A stretch of 64,000 nucleotides of DNA from JANNNF01 sp040385825 (GTDB lineage: Bacteria; Pseudomonadota; Alphaproteobacteria; Rhodobacterales; Rhodobacteraceae), in assembly GCA_040385825.1 (NCBI GenBank), contig JAZKGQ010000009.1:263257-327256 (forward strand), read 5' to 3'. Shown here piece after piece: positions 9,901-20,100 of the stretch. The notes beneath the pieces are model-generated. The model was not told where the DNA came from. It did no database searches and was given only the letters and a program-made list of their open reading frames with translations. The translations under genes and the position numbers were made by a program. Each line of letters starts with the position of its first letter. Positions within the stretch are counted from its first letter, which is position 1.

Positions 9901-12900
9901 CTTCACGGGGGCGTGGATCGAAACAGGATGTGGTGAAGGCTGCGCAAACGCCGCAGGTCGGTCGCCCCCTTCACGGGGGCGTGGATCGAAACATCACCCT
10001 GCCCAGTCCGACGACTGCACCAAGTGCGTCGCCCCCTTCACGGGGGCGTGGATCGAAACTTCTACCCGATCATCATGGTCGAACTTGATTGGCCGGTCGC
10101 CCCCTTCACGGGGGCGTGGATCGAAACCATCCGAGCGGCGCGGCAAACGCCCAGATCCGGTAGTCGCCCCCTTCACGGGGGCGTGGATCGAAACTCCAGT
10201 GCCAAGGCAAATGCGGCAAGCATCGTCGGTCGCCCCCTTCACGGGGGCGTGGATCGAAACATGGCGGAGGCAGAGGGCTTCCCCAATGCAGCGCGTCGCC
10301 CCCTTCACGGGGGCGTGGATCGAAACATCGTGACCTCTATAGTTTTATAAGGTGCCCCGGTCGTCGCCCCCTTCACGGGGGCGTGGATCGAAACGATAAA
10401 GCTGCTGCTGGTGCCAAGAAGTTTGGTGGTCGCCCCCTTCACGGGGGCGTGGATCGAAACCTGTCGAAATGAACGAGGTTTCCGCCAGTGACTGGTCGCC
10501 CCCTTCACGGGGGCGTGGATCGAAACCGATGTTCTGTGGCGCAAAACCTGTAGTTTGTGGGTCGCCCCCTTCACGGGGGCGTGGATCGAAACCAGGAGCG
10601 TGACATGATCCGCCCCGGAACAATCAACGTCGCCCCCTTCACGGGGGCGTGGATCGAAACCCACAAAACTGGACGGCTTTCATGCGATTATTGGCGTCGC
10701 CCCCTTCACGGGGGCGTGGATCGAAACACGAAACCCTCGGGGATGCCGTTGATCAGAACGAGTCGCCCCCTTCACGGGGGCGTGGATCGAAACCTTGTGC
10801 GCGGCAAAGGCGGGTCCAAACTCGTCAGTCGCCCCCTTCACGGGGGCGTGGATCGAAACTGATATTGCCAACTCGCCCTGCATGGTCGGGTCTGGTCGCC
10901 CCCTTCACGGGGGCGTGGATCGAAACTTACGTTGCCCATGACGGGGTAGACGACTTGGTAGTCGCCCCCTTCACGGGGGCGTGGATCGAAACCGTGAAAG
11001 TGGAGGCACGGTGATGCGGTCAGACGGTCGCCCCCTTCACGGGGGCGTGGATCGAAACAGTGCAGCGTTGCATCTATTACCCGGTGACAGGGGTCGCCCC
11101 CTTCACGGGGGCGTGGATCGAAACAGTCAGACCCTCGAAAATGTCCTCAAGAACGCAAGGTCGCCCCCTTCACGGGGGCGTGGATCGAAACCGGTTCGGG
11201 CTGGAAAACTACAACGCAGGAATGATGTCGCCCCCTTCACGGGGGCGTGGATCGAAACCGCGCCGCCCAAGAGACAGCCGCCATGGAGGCCGAGTCGCCC
11301 CCTTCACGGGGGCGTGGATCGAAACATGATCAAGAAATCAACCGTTTTGGTCATGGACAGTCGCCCCCTTCACGGGGGCGTGGATCGAAACAGGTTGGCG
11401 CTGGCACATCAGCTGCGCAGGCACTGTCGCCCCCTTCACGGGGGCGTGGATCGAAACCTCGGCATACTTTTCCGCCGCCGTGCGCGTTTCGTCGCCCCCT
11501 TCACGGGGGCGTGGATCGAAACCGCGACCCGGCAATGCCATGCGAACGGCGGTGGCGTCGCCCCCTTCACGGGGGCGTGGATCGAAACCGCTATCGGGCG
11601 GATGTGCGCGACCGCTGGACCCTGTCGCCCCCTTCACGGGGGCGTGGATCGAAACCACGCTGCGGCAACAAAATGCTCCATGACGGAAGGTCGCCCCCTT
11701 CACGGGGGCGTGGATCGAAACCACTGGAAGGCGGCTCGGACACGAGACGGGGAGGGTCGCCCCCTTCACGGGGGCGTGGATCGAAACGGGAACTGGATGG
11801 CGACCGGATCACCGGATTACGGTCGCCCCCTTCACGGGGGCGTGGATCGAAACTCTGCGCTGATGGGCACCTTGGGTACAATCACCCGTCGCCCCCTTCA
11901 CGGGGGCGTGGATCGAAACAAACCACATGACGCGGACACACGCAGCCGCCTCGCGTCGCCCCCTTCACGGGGGCGTGGATCGAAACAGTCAGACCCTCGA
12001 AAATGTCCTCAAGAACGCAAGGTCGCCCCCTTCACGGGGGCGTGGATCGAAACATGCTCAAGCGCGATCAGAGCAACAAGCATATCAGTCGCCCCCTTCA
12101 CGGGGGCGTGGATCGAAACAAATCGCACTGGTGGCAAATGTTGCCCGCCGCGCCGTCGCCCCCTTCACGGGGGCGTGGATCGAAACTCCCAAGATGCCAG
12201 CCGGGGGCGATGTTTGATCGGTCGCCCCCTTCACGGGGGCGTGGATCGAAACGACGACAGGACTGGCGAGTACATCACTACGGCGCGGTCGCCCCCTTCA
12301 CGGGGGCGTGGATCGAAACGACCTGCTGAATGACAGCATCGATCCGGCAGCGAAGTCGCCCCCTTCACGGGGGCGTGGATCGAAACCGCTTTGGCATCGG
12401 CCAGCAGCTTTGCCTGCGCGGTCGCCCCATTCACGGGGGCGTGGATCGAAACGCGCTACCGCTCGGCAGATCACGCCTTTCCACGCGTCGCCCCCTTCAC
12501 GGGGGCGTGGATCGAAACACGCCTGGATCGATGCCAAGCAAGATCATGCTTCGTCGCCCCCTTCACGGGGGCGTGGATCGAAACGGCACCATCGCAGTAG
12601 CGGGACAATCGAACGTTGTGTCGCCCCCTTCACGGGGGCGTGGATCGAAACAGCGATGCTTTCCGGCTTTTTGTAGGACGCCGGGGGTCGCCCCCTTCAC
12701 GGGGGCGTGGATCGAAACTGCGCGCCTTGGTCGAACGCCGCCCTACCTGCGCGTCGCCCCCTTCACGGGGGCGTGGATCGAAACCCGCGTTGATCATGTC
12801 GTTCATGTGGGCAAACGCGTCGCCCCCTTCACGGGGGCGTGGATCGAAACGGAGCTTACGAGGCGTTTTCCAAGCTGGCGCTGCAGTCGCCCCCTTCACG

Positions 12901-15231
12901 GGGGCGTGGATCGAAACATCGACGGCCCCGCAGGCTTCAAATTTCCTTCGCGTCGCCCCCTTCACGGGGGCGTGGATCGAAACATCGAAACCGGATCCGT
13001 CGCCATCCTGCAAAACTGTCGCCCCCTTCACGGGGGCGTGGATCGAAACTGCGATGCGTTCGGGCGGCGCGCCATCAGCCCTGTCGCCCCCTTCACGGGG
13101 GCGTGGATCGAAACTGCTCTCCCACGCGACCGACGACGGCGATGCCTTGTCGCCCCCTTCACGGGGGCGTGGATCGAAACTCGACAAACCATAGGCCCTT
13201 GACCGGATTGGCGCGTCGCCCCCTTCACGGGGGCGTGGATCGAAACATGTCCTATGTATGCCATGCGTGACAGGTCACGTCGTCGCCCCCTTCACGGGGG
13301 CGTGGATCGAAACGACATTCGTTTCATGCTGTGCCGCGCCGTTATCTGTCGCCCCCTTCACGGGGGCGTGGATCGAAACCTCTTCAGGGGTTCAGGGTGT
13401 GGACAACGACCGTGTCGCCCCCTTCACGGGGGCGTGGATCGAAACTGCCATTGGCGGGGGCGCTGTAGGGGCAGCGTCCGTCGCCCCCTTCACGGGGGCG
13501 TGGATCGAAACGACCTGCTGAATGACAGCATCGATCCGGCAGCGATCGCCCCCTTCACGGGGGCGTGGATCGAAACGACGACAGGACTGGCGAGTACATC
13601 ACTACGGCGCGCGTCGCCCCCTTCACGGGGGCGTGGATCGAAACCACGGATTGCCCGGTAGCAGGCCCTTCATGAGCCGTCGCCCCCTTCACGGGGGCGT
13701 GGATCGAAACCACCACTTCTCCGCCGCGCGTTCAGACACCCCGAGTCGCCCCCTTCACGGGGGCGTGGATCGAAACCGGGCGAGACGCACAGGGCCAATG
13801 CGGGCTTGCCCGTCGCCCCCTTCACGGGGGCGTGGATCGAAACCCGTGCCAAGATATCAGCCACGCAGGCCACCAAGGTCGCCCCCTTCACGGGGGCGTG
13901 GATCGAAACAAGCGTATCTACACCCCCGACATGGTGACGCGGACGTCGCCCCCTTCACGGGGGCGTGGATCGAAACGGTTCGGACGGTGGTGAGTTCGTT
14001 GGCGTATCCGGTCGCCCCCTTCACGGGGGCGTGGATCGAAACTGCGCAACCTTGCGCAAGAGGAAATCGAACCGGGCGTCGCCCCCTTCACGGGGGCGTG
14101 GATCGAAACCTCGCAGGCGCGAACCTCTATACCGCGCAGACTGTCGCCCCCTTCACGGGGGCGTGGATCGAAACGATCCTTACAAGGATTGATTGTTACC
14201 TGTGTGTGTCGCCCCCTTCACGGGGGCGTGGATCGAAACTGGTGATCGGCACCGAAAGCCGCACGGCCCAGGACGTCGCCCCCTTCACGGGGGCGTGGAT
14301 CGAAACCGCGACCCGGCAATGCCCTGCGAACGGCGGTGGCGTCGCCCCCTTCACGGGGGCGTGGATCGAAACTGACCATCATCAACGCGCTGGGCGGCGG
14401 ACTGTCGTCGCCCCCTTCACGGGGGCGTGGATCGAAACGCCGATCTGGCAACGCGCCGGGTGACTGACACCAAGTCGCCCCCTTCACGGGGGCGTGGATC
14501 GAAACTCGCCAATGACTTTCCCGGTGGCGCGGTCCTTGAGTCGCCCCCTTCACGGGGGCGTGGATCGAAACACCCAATTCGACGCGCGGGCTGCATCGGA
14601 AAAGCGTCGCCCCCTTCACGGGGGCGTGGATCGAAACGTTTTGTGGGAACAACTTTCCGATATTCTGGATGTCGCCCCCTTCACGGGGGCGTGGATCGAA
14701 ACCGCTCACGCCAAAACCGTTGCCGAAGAAGCAGACGGTCGCCCCCTTCACGGGGGCGTGGATCGAAACCGGTGAATGCGGCTGCGCGATCTGTCGTCAC
14801 AGTCGTCGCCCCCTTCACGGGGGCGTGGATCGAAACGTGACGGTGAGCGTGGACGTGCAGGGGCATTATGTCGCCCCCTTCACGGGGGCGTGGATCGAAA
14901 CACCTTTGTCACGGCCCCGGCACCGCGATACATGAAGTCGCCCCCTTCACGGGGGCGTGGATCGAAACATGCGCGTGTGACGATTGGTTGCCGAAACGTT
15001 GGTCGCCCCCTTCACGGGGGCGTGGATCGAAACTGGTTTTATCGTTGGGAAAAGCAGATGGGACGAGGTCGCCCCCTTCACGGGGGCGTGGATCGAAACT
15101 GCGTTATAGCCGGAGAGGGTGAGTGGCTGTGTCGTCGCCCCCTTCACGGGGGCGTGGATCGAAACGGTGAGTTGCACCATCATGCCGCAGCCCCGAACTG
15201 TCGCCCCCTTCACGGCGGCACGGATAGAACC
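6972..15231 (+). CRISPR. Type I-C CRISPR array, 125 repeats and 124 spacers
   Basis: Repeats are 32 bases, begin GTCGCCCCC and end GGATCGAAAC. The inner CGCCCCC and GGGGGCG form a 7-base stem with loop TTCAC, the hairpin that Cas5c cuts; cutting should leave an 11-base 5' handle TGGATCGAAAC. I listed each repeat start by hand from 6972 to 15200, giving 125 copies at a mean spacing of 66.4 bases; spacers are 33-36 bases. Nearly all repeats read identically. Exceptions are repeat 83 at 12421 (C to A at position 9), repeat 100 at 13545 (first base A, or a 31-base repeat), and terminal repeat 125 at 15200-15231 with five changes. The decayed end is leader-distal, so transcription runs from the cas2 side. 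Several spacers occur twice (see findings). Confidence 0.99.
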
Positions 15232-15360
15232 TTCAAAAAAGGTTGCGCGACAGCAGCGATTAATTGCGCATCCAAGACAGTGCCTGAACCAAGGCTCATG
15301 GCAAACGCCTTTGAAACCCGAAGCGGGTTCCAGTCATCGGCACGTCAGCGGGGAAAAGGT
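15232..15360. other. Spacer region after the CRISPR array, no gene seen
   Basis: This stretch joins the decayed terminal repeat to the SRP RNA gene. I see no convincing reading frame, repeat or terminator in it. With the SRP RNA and its promoter it makes up most of the 361 bases without a protein gene before 15593. Confidence 0.6.
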
Positions 15361-15455
15361 GAGAGGCTGGACAACGACCCAAGCGGGGCTCGTTTCGGCT
15401 GCTTCCTTCCGGACCTGACCGGGTTGGCGAGGCGCTTGCCCGCGCCAACCTCTCG
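15361..15455 (-). ncRNA. ffs: Signal recognition particle RNA (small bacterial 4.5S type)
   Basis: Read on the minus strand this contains the almost invariant domain IV core of SRP RNA, GTCCGGAAGGAAGCAGC, with the GGAA tetraloop and flanking internal loops, at about 15398-15415. The ends pair: GAGAGG at the 5' end (near 15454) with CCTCTC at the 3' end (15361-15366), giving the long hairpin of about 95 bases typical of Gram-negative SRP RNA. It binds Ffh and targets nascent membrane proteins. Exact ends are inferred from pairing. It is independent of the CRISPR locus beside it. Confidence 0.93.
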
Positions 15456-15462
15456 CCGCTGC

Positions 15463-15490
15463 ATATAGGGGGGCGGCGGGCGGTTGGCAA
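15463..15490 (-). promoter_or_regulatory. Probable promoter of the SRP RNA gene
   Basis: On the minus strand a -35 like TTGCCA (15485-15490) and a -10 like CTATAT (15463-15468) are separated by 16 bases. They would start transcription about eight bases further on, at the 5' end predicted from RNA pairing near 15455. Confidence 0.55.
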
Positions 15491-15592
15491 GCGGGATGGG
15501 CGATTTGGCCGAAGGCAGCGCCCTTGCCTGCGAAACAGGTGGTTTGCCGGGCGGGGCTGGATTAGCCTTTCCCGGCAACCGGGGAGGGTTCC

Positions 15593-16966
15593 ATGACACG
15601 ATTGATCCGCATCGACTGGCCCGATCATGGCACGCCCGACGTGCCGCCCGCCTTTTCGCTGACCGAGGCCGAGGCGCGTCTGGCGGCGCTGCGTCTGGCC
15701 GCCGAGGCGCGGGGCTTTGCTGCGGTGGTCATCTACGGCGACCGCGAGCATGCGGCGAACATCCAGTGGCTGACCGGGTTTGATCCGCGCTTTGAAGAAG
15801 CCGTGCTGGTGGTCACCCCCGGCGATGCGCTGCTGATGGCGGGCAATGAAGGGCTGCCCTATACGCAGATTTCGCCGTTGGTGCAGGCGGGGCTGGTGCG
15901 GGTGGCGCATTGCGCCAGCCTGTCGCTGCCCTCGCAACCCCGTGGCAGCCGCAGGCTGGTCGATCTGCTGGCCGACATGCTGGCGCTGGATGACGTGGTG
16001 GGGGCGGTGGGGTGGAAATGGTTCGGTGCGGATGAGGTGGACGATCCGGCCACGGCGCTGGATGTTCCGGCCTTTCTGGCCGATCCCTTGCGCCGCTTTG
16101 CCGCCCGCGTGGAAAACGCGACCGATCTGATGATGCACCCCGGCCACGGCTTGCGCGCGCGGGTGGATGCCGCCGGGATTGCCCGGCTGGAATTTGCCAA
16201 CCACATGGCGGCGGCGGCGTTGAAGCGGATGGTCTTTGCCCTGCGCGAAGGCATGACCGATTTCGCCGCGTTCGAGGCTGCGCGGGTGGGGGGGCTGCCG
16301 CTTGGCTGCCATCCGACCTTTGCGGTGGGCGCGCGCGCCGATCAGGGGTTGTCGGGGCCAACCGGGCAGCATCTGGCGCTTGGCTCGCAGATCAGCTTCA
16401 ACATCTGCCACTGGGGGTCCAACATCTGCCGGGCAGGCTGGGTGGCGCGGTCGGCTGCGGATTTGCCCCCGGCGGCGCGGGATTATCTGGAGTCCTTTGT
16501 CGAACCCTATGTTGCCGCCATGTCGGACTGGTGCGCCATGATGCGCCCCGGTGTGTCGGGCGGCTATGTCTGGCGGCAGATGCAGGCGGCGCTGCCGTTT
16601 GCCACCTTTGGCGTCACGCTGAACCCCGGCCATCTGATCGGGCTGGATGAATGGATGTCCTCGCCGATCCACGAAGGCTCGGCCGAGGCCCTGGCCAGCG
16701 GCATGGCGATGCAGATGGATGTGATACCGGGGCACCCGGTCTATGGCTCCACCCGGATGGAGGATGGCTATGTCATCGCGGACGAAGGTTTGCGCGCCGA
16801 TCTGGCGGCGCGCTTCCCCAATGTCGCGCGCCGCTGTGCCGCGCGGGTGGCCTTCATGCGCGAGGTGATCGGCATGGATGTGCCCGATTGCCTGCTGCCG
16901 CTTGCCGATACCTGTGGCATCATCGCGCCGTATCTGCTGGACCCGGCGCAGGTGGTGGTGGTGTAG
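15593..16966 (+). CDS. M24-fold (aminopeptidase P/creatinase-like) protein with degenerate metal site
   Basis: The 457-residue protein has the two-part layout of aminopeptidase P relatives: an N-terminal creatinase-like domain (to about residue 180, with VVIYGDREHAANIQWLTGF near 44) and a C-terminal pita-bread domain. Landmarks of the latter are NPGHLIGLDEW (His near 347), MAMQMDVIPG and STRMEDGYVI. In active M24 peptidases the metal is held by two Asp, one His and two Glu. Here the usual Asp-containing stretch reads SFNICHWGSNICRAGW with Asn270 and Asn277 and no Asp pair, and one Glu position looks like Asp. It may thus be a metal-free creatinase-type hydrolase or a non-enzyme. Ribosome binding site GGGGAGGG precedes the ATG. 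The substrate is unknown. Confidence 0.75.
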   Translation: MTRLIRIDWPDHGTPDVPPAFSLTEAEARLAALRLAAEARGFAAVVIYGDREHAANIQWLTGFDPRFEEAVLVVTPGDALLMAGNEGLPYTQISPLVQAGLVRVAHCASLSLPSQPRGSRRLVDLLADMLALDDVVGAVGWKWFGADEVDDPATALDVPAFLADPLRRFAARVENATDLMMHPGHGLRARVDAAGIARLEFANHMAAAALKRMVFALREGMTDFAAFEAARVGGLPLGCHPTFAVGARADQGLSGPTGQHLALGSQISFNICHWGSNICRAGWVARSAADLPPAARDYLESFVEPYVAAMSDWCAMMRPGVSGGYVWRQMQAALPFATFGVTLNPGHLIGLDEWMSSPIHEGSAEALASGMAMQMDVIPGHPVYGSTRMEDGYVIADEGLRADLAARFPNVARRCAARVAFMREVIGMDVPDCLLPLADTCGIIAPYLLDPAQVVVV

Positions 16967-16986
16967 GATGGGCAATCTGCCCATCC
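16966..16986. repeat. Stop-embedded palindrome GGATGGGC/GCCCATCC (copy 1)
   Basis: GGATGGGC, loop AATCT, GCCCATCC form a perfect 8-base hairpin directly at the end of the M24 gene; the last base of its TAG stop is the first base of the stem. The same arrangement occurs at 43436-43456 and, on the minus strand, at 58906-58926. It has no T-tract, so it may act in RNA stability or as a weak terminator. Confidence 0.85.
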
Positions 16987-17103
16987 ACCGCCCAAGATGT
17001 TGGGGATAACCCGCCGCGTCACCGCCACATGATGCCCCCGCACAGTTGACTCTGCCCCGGTTGCACCAGACCATGGAGGGTTCCTGCGACTCAAAGGTTT
17101 CTC

Positions 17104-20100
17104 GTGCGCTTTACCCGGCTGCGGCTCAACGGCTTCAAGAGTTTTGTCGACCCCACGGATCTGGTGATCCATGAGGGGCTGACAGGCGTGGTCGGTCCCA
17201 ATGGCTGCGGCAAGTCGAACCTGCTGGAGGCGCTCCGCTGGGTGATGGGCGAAAACCGCCCCACGGCGATGCGCGGCGGCGGGATGGAGGATGTGATCTT
17301 TGCCGGGGCCGCCACGCGCGGTGCCCGCCATTTCGCCGAAGTCGCCCTTGTGATCGACAATCAGGACCGGCTGGCCCCGTCGGGTTTCAACGATGCCGAC
17401 AGCATTGAAATCGTCCGCCGGATCACCCGCGATGCGGGATCGGCCTACCGCGCCAACACCCGCGATGTGCGGGCGCGCGATGTGCAGATGCTGTTTGCCG
17501 ATGCCTCCACCGGGTCACATTCCCCCGCCCTGGTCCGGCAGGGGCAGATTGCGGAACTGATCAACGCCAAACCCAAATCCCGGCGTCGTATCCTTGAAGA
17601 AGCGGCGGGCATTTCCGGCCTCTATCAGCGCCGCCATGAGGCGGAGTTGAAGCTGCAAGGCACCGAGGCCAACCTGTTGCGGGTTGACGACGTGCTGGAG
17701 GCTTTGGCGCAGCAACTGTCGGTCCTGACCCGCCAGTCTCGCCAGGCCGCGCGCTACCGCGAGATCGGCGAGGAATTGCGCCGCGCCGAAGGGATGCTGC
17801 TGTACCGCCGCTGGCGCGAGGCGGACCTTGCCCGTGCCGAGGCTGACGGGCTGTGGCGCGCGCGTCTGGTGGCGGCGTCAGTGGCGGAATCCGGCGCGCG
17901 CGCTGCCAGCAAGGCGCGCGAGGCTGCCGAGGATGCCCTGCCTGCACGGCGCGAGGAAGAAGCCATCGCCGGGGCCATCGTGCAGCGCCTGTCGGTGCAG
18001 CGTGATGCTCTGGGTGATCAAGAGGCCCGCGCGCGGGCGGCGATCGACACTCTGCGCGGCCGGATCGACCAGCTTGGCCGCGACATGGACCGCGAGGCCG
18101 GGCTGAACCGCGACGCAGGCGAAACCATCACCCGGCTGGAATGGGAGGTGGACCAGATCACCCGCGCCCATGACGGCCATGATGACCGCATGGCCGAGGC
18201 TGCGGATGCCGCGCGCGAGGCCGGGGCCGTGCTGACCGGCCATGAGGCCGTGTTGTCGGACGCGACCGAAGACGCCGCCCGTCTGGCCGCGCGTCACCAG
18301 TCCGCGCAACGGATGTTGGGCGACGTGCGCGCCACGCTGGACAAGGCCGAGGCCGAGGCAGGCCGCGCGCGGCTGGCGGTTGCAGGGGCGGATGCGGCGC
18401 TTGTGGCGGCGTCCGAGGCGTTCGAGGCCGCCGAAGAAGCGCAAGAGGCCGCCGCCGAACTGGCCGAGGCCACCGAAGAAGCCTTGGCTTTGGCCGAGGA
18501 AGCCCGCGCCGATACGCAAACCCGCGAGGCCGAAGCCCGTGGCGTGCGATCCGAAGCGGAAGGCGAAGCCTCTGCCCTGCGCGCGGAAGTGGCGGCCCTT
18601 GCCCGGCTGGTGGACCGTGAAGCACAGGCGGGGTCGCAACTGCTCGACCGTCTGGTGGTAGAGCCGGGATATGAGAAAGCGCTGGGCGCGGCCATGGCCG
18701 ACGACCTGCGCGCGCCGGAGGTGGCAGCAGAGGCCCGCTCCGGCTGGATGCGGCTGGCGGATTATGACGATCCCCAGCCGCTTCCCCAAGGGGTGCAGGC
18801 CCTGGCCGCCTTCGTGCAGGCGCCGGGCGTGCTGGCGCGGCGGTTGGGGCAGATCGGGCTGGTGGCGCGGGCGGATGGCTTCGCGTTGCAGGTAGCGCTG
18901 TTGCCGGGGCAACGGCTGGTCAGCGTTCAGGGCGATCTGTGGCGGTGGGATGGCTTTCGCGCCGGGGCCGAAGATGCGCCGTCAGCCGCAGCTTTAAGGT
19001 TGCAGCAGTTGAACCGGCTGGTGCAGATCAAGCGCGATCTGGAGGATGTGGCGGCCCGTGCCGATGGGGCACGGCTGGCGCATGAGGCCTTGCAGGCGCG
19101 GCTGGCTGACCTCGCCCGCGCCGACCAGATGGCGCGCGACGCCCGCCGCGCCGCCGATGCCCGCGTGACCGAGGCCAACCGCGCAGGTGCGCGCGCCGAG
19201 GCCGACCGGTCCATTGCCGCCGGGCGGCTGGAGGCCGCGACCCTGGCCGTTGTGCGCTATGCCGATGAGGCCGGGGCCGCACGTCTGGCCTTGGCCGGGG
19301 CCGAGGCTGCGGTGGGTGATCTGCCGGACGTGACCACCGCGCGGGGGCTGGTCGAAACGGCGCGGCAAACGGTCGAGGCTGCGCGGATGGCCATGATGTC
19401 GCGCCGGTCCCTGGCCGACGAGTTGCGCCGCGAGGGCGAGGCGCGGGTGCGCAGGCGGCAAGAGGCCGTCAAGGAATTGTCGGGCTGGCGGCACCGGCTG
19501 GAGACGGCGGAAAAGCGCAGCGCCGAGCTTGCCGCCCGCCGTGCCGAGACGGAGGAGGAGCTTGAGGAAGCCTCTGCCGCGCCCGAGGAAATCGCCATCA
19601 AGCGCGAGGAACTGTCCGACGCGATGGAGGCCGCCGAGGCCCGCCGCCGCGTGGCTGCCGAAGCGCTGGCCGGGGCCGAAACCGCCCTGCGCGACGCCCA
19701 GACCGCCGAGCGTGACGCCGAGCGCAGCGCCGGAGAGGCCCGCGAGGCCCGCGCCCGCGCCGAGGCCCGGCTGGAGGCCGCGCGCGAGACGCTGGTGCTG
19801 GCGGTCGAACGCATCCGCGAGGCGGCGGATATGGGGCCGGAGGATCTGCTGCTGTCGCTGAAGGTCGATGCCGACCGGATGCCGGATGCTGATACGCTGG
19901 ACGCCGATGTCAGCCGCCTGAAACGCCAGCGCGAGGCCTTGGGCGCGGTGAACCTGCGGGCCGAGGAAGATGCGCTGAGCGTGAAGGCCGAACATGACGC
20001 CTTGGCCAAGGAAAAAGGCGATCTGGAGGAAGCGGTAAAGAAGCTGCGCGCCGGGATTGCCGGGTTGAACCGCGAAGGGCGCGAACGCCTGCTGACCGCG

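Noticed and set aside
7004..15199. Self-targeting spacers against genes of this window
   Set aside because: I saw no obvious match while reading, but a full search by eye is not reliable, so no claim is made either way.
6938..15468. Many long open frames across the CRISPR array, up to 450 codons, with repeating peptides such as VAPFTGAWIET, RPLHGGVDRN and SPPSRGRGSK
   Set aside because: They are the three plus-strand readings of the 32-base repeat, with minus-strand counterparts; there is no ribosome binding site or codon pattern of real genes.
15296..17074. Minus-strand frame of 592 codons opposite the M24 gene
   Set aside because: Antisense shadow of a high-GC gene, and it crosses the SRP RNA gene; composition is Arg/His/Pro-rich and no motif is seen.
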